A stretch of DNA of 35,354 nucleotides, taken from NCBI GenBank assembly GCA_016219185.1, contig JACRBZ010000005.1, positions 1-35,354 of the forward strand, read 5' to 3'. The notes under the pieces were generated by a model. It had not been told where the DNA came from. It made no database searches and worked only from the letters and a program-made list of their open reading frames with translations. Both the position numbers and the translations under genes were made by a program. Numbering within the stretch: the first letter of the stretch is position 1; the number at the start of each line of letters is the position of its first letter. The DNA comes from Deltaproteobacteria bacterium. Lineage in GTDB: Bacteria; Desulfobacterota; Desulfobacteria; Desulfobacterales; Desulfatirhabdiaceae. Shown piece after piece: positions 34,986-35,354 of this stretch.

Positions 34986-35354
34986 ATGGCGCAATCGCAG
35001 TTTCGTGACATCCTATTCCTTCTCTATCTTTTCATGTTTCTTTATCCCCTTTCCCATGTTGCAGCCACGACGTCGGACCTGACCAGCCTCAGCCTGGAAG
35101 AGCTGATGCAGATCCCGGTGTTTGGGGCGTCCAAATTTGAGCAGAAGACCTCAAACGCACCATCGTCCATCACCATCGTCACCAGTGATGATATTCAGAA
35201 ATACGGATACCGGACGCTGGCTGACCTGCTGCGCAGTGTGCGGGGGTTTTACGTCACATATGACCGCAACTACCAGTATGCCGGCATTCGGGGGTTTGGT
35301 ATCCCGGGCGATTACAACAGCCGCATTCTGATTCAGATCGACGGCCATCGCATC
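34986..35354 (+). CDS. TonB-dependent receptor, N-terminal part (cut by window edge)
   Basis: The frame runs to the last base, 123 residues. A signal peptide (~1-27, ILFLLYLFMFLYPLSHVAA) is followed by a short linker and a plug domain (SLSLEELMQIPVFGASKFEQKTSNAPSSITIVTSDDIQKYGYRTLADLLRSVRGFYVTYDRN..IRGFG), the usual TonB-dependent outer-membrane receptor start. ATG 34986 has GGGAGA upstream. The transported ligand cannot be told. The regulator/kinase remnant just upstream could once have controlled it (inference). Confidence 0.92.
   Translation, partial: MAQSQFRDILFLLYLFMFLYPLSHVAATTSDLTSLSLEELMQIPVFGASKFEQKTSNAPSSITIVTSDDIQKYGYRTLADLLRSVRGFYVTYDRNYQYAGIRGFGIPGDYNSRILIQIDGHRI

Noticed and set aside
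1..35354. CRISPR array, rRNA or tRNA gene
   Set aside because: No regularly spaced direct repeats, no rRNA-like segment and no cloverleaf seen on reading both strands.

Overview
The window reads as a chromosomal segment of an anaerobic or facultatively anaerobic bacterium, most likely a member of the Desulfobacterota (Desulfobacterales-like). This is inferred from gene content: a class III (oxygen-sensitive) ribonucleotide reductase with its radical-SAM activase, the DUF2760/Hsp70-like pair, a type IV pilus retraction ATPase pair, a DUF1848 protein, a MoaD/E1-like pair, and MITE-like repeats of the 'TTCGTAAAAAGTC' type that I associate with this group. Most of it is housekeeping sequence. The last 4 kb is clearly eroded.

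Layout. 1-2258: 3' end of a chemotaxis receptor, a glutamine amidotransferase (trpG/pabA) preceded by an intrinsic terminator, and a divergent KptA-like protein that has lost catalytic residues. 2340-5176: leucyl aminopeptidase and a sulfotransferase. 5154-8213: nrdD-nrdG on the minus strand behind a good promoter that carries two similar 12-bp sites 30 bp apart, probably NrdR boxes. 8379-11630: coaD followed by a DarA-like flavoprotein, a FabI-like reductase and an SDR, possibly a small lipid-tailoring operon. 11701-14389: two inverted, about 125-bp MITE-like repeats bracket ubiA-like and tilS. 14444-17917: ftsH-folP-coaX.

17912-21937 (minus strand): yggT, divIVA, pilT, a second pilT-like gene, a zinc-ribbon protein with a degenerate receiver domain and a 50-aa ORF. 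These probably form one operon for envelope, division and motility functions. 22207-22398: a small Cys-rich ORF. 22509-25066: DUF2760 membrane protein plus Hsp70-like protein. 25079-27136: a ThiF/MoeB-like E1 and a MoaD-like carrier (minus), divergent from a DUF1848 gene with no conventional start codon at the expected place. 27192-31604: glycogen phosphorylase, a XerC/D recombinase and a receiver-adenylate cyclase, all tightly packed.

31605-35354: a decayed transposase, a LuxR-type response regulator, a sensor kinase pseudogene carrying a stop, a frameshift and an internal deletion, and the 5' end of a TonB-dependent receptor cut by the window edge. I found no rRNA, tRNA or CRISPR. The items most worth a second look are the covarying inverted repeats, the KptA-like pseudoenzyme, the PilT-linked zinc-ribbon/pseudo-receiver protein, the DarA-like/FabI-like/SDR cluster, and the start of the DUF1848 gene. 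All family names are from reading motifs by eye; no database search was run.
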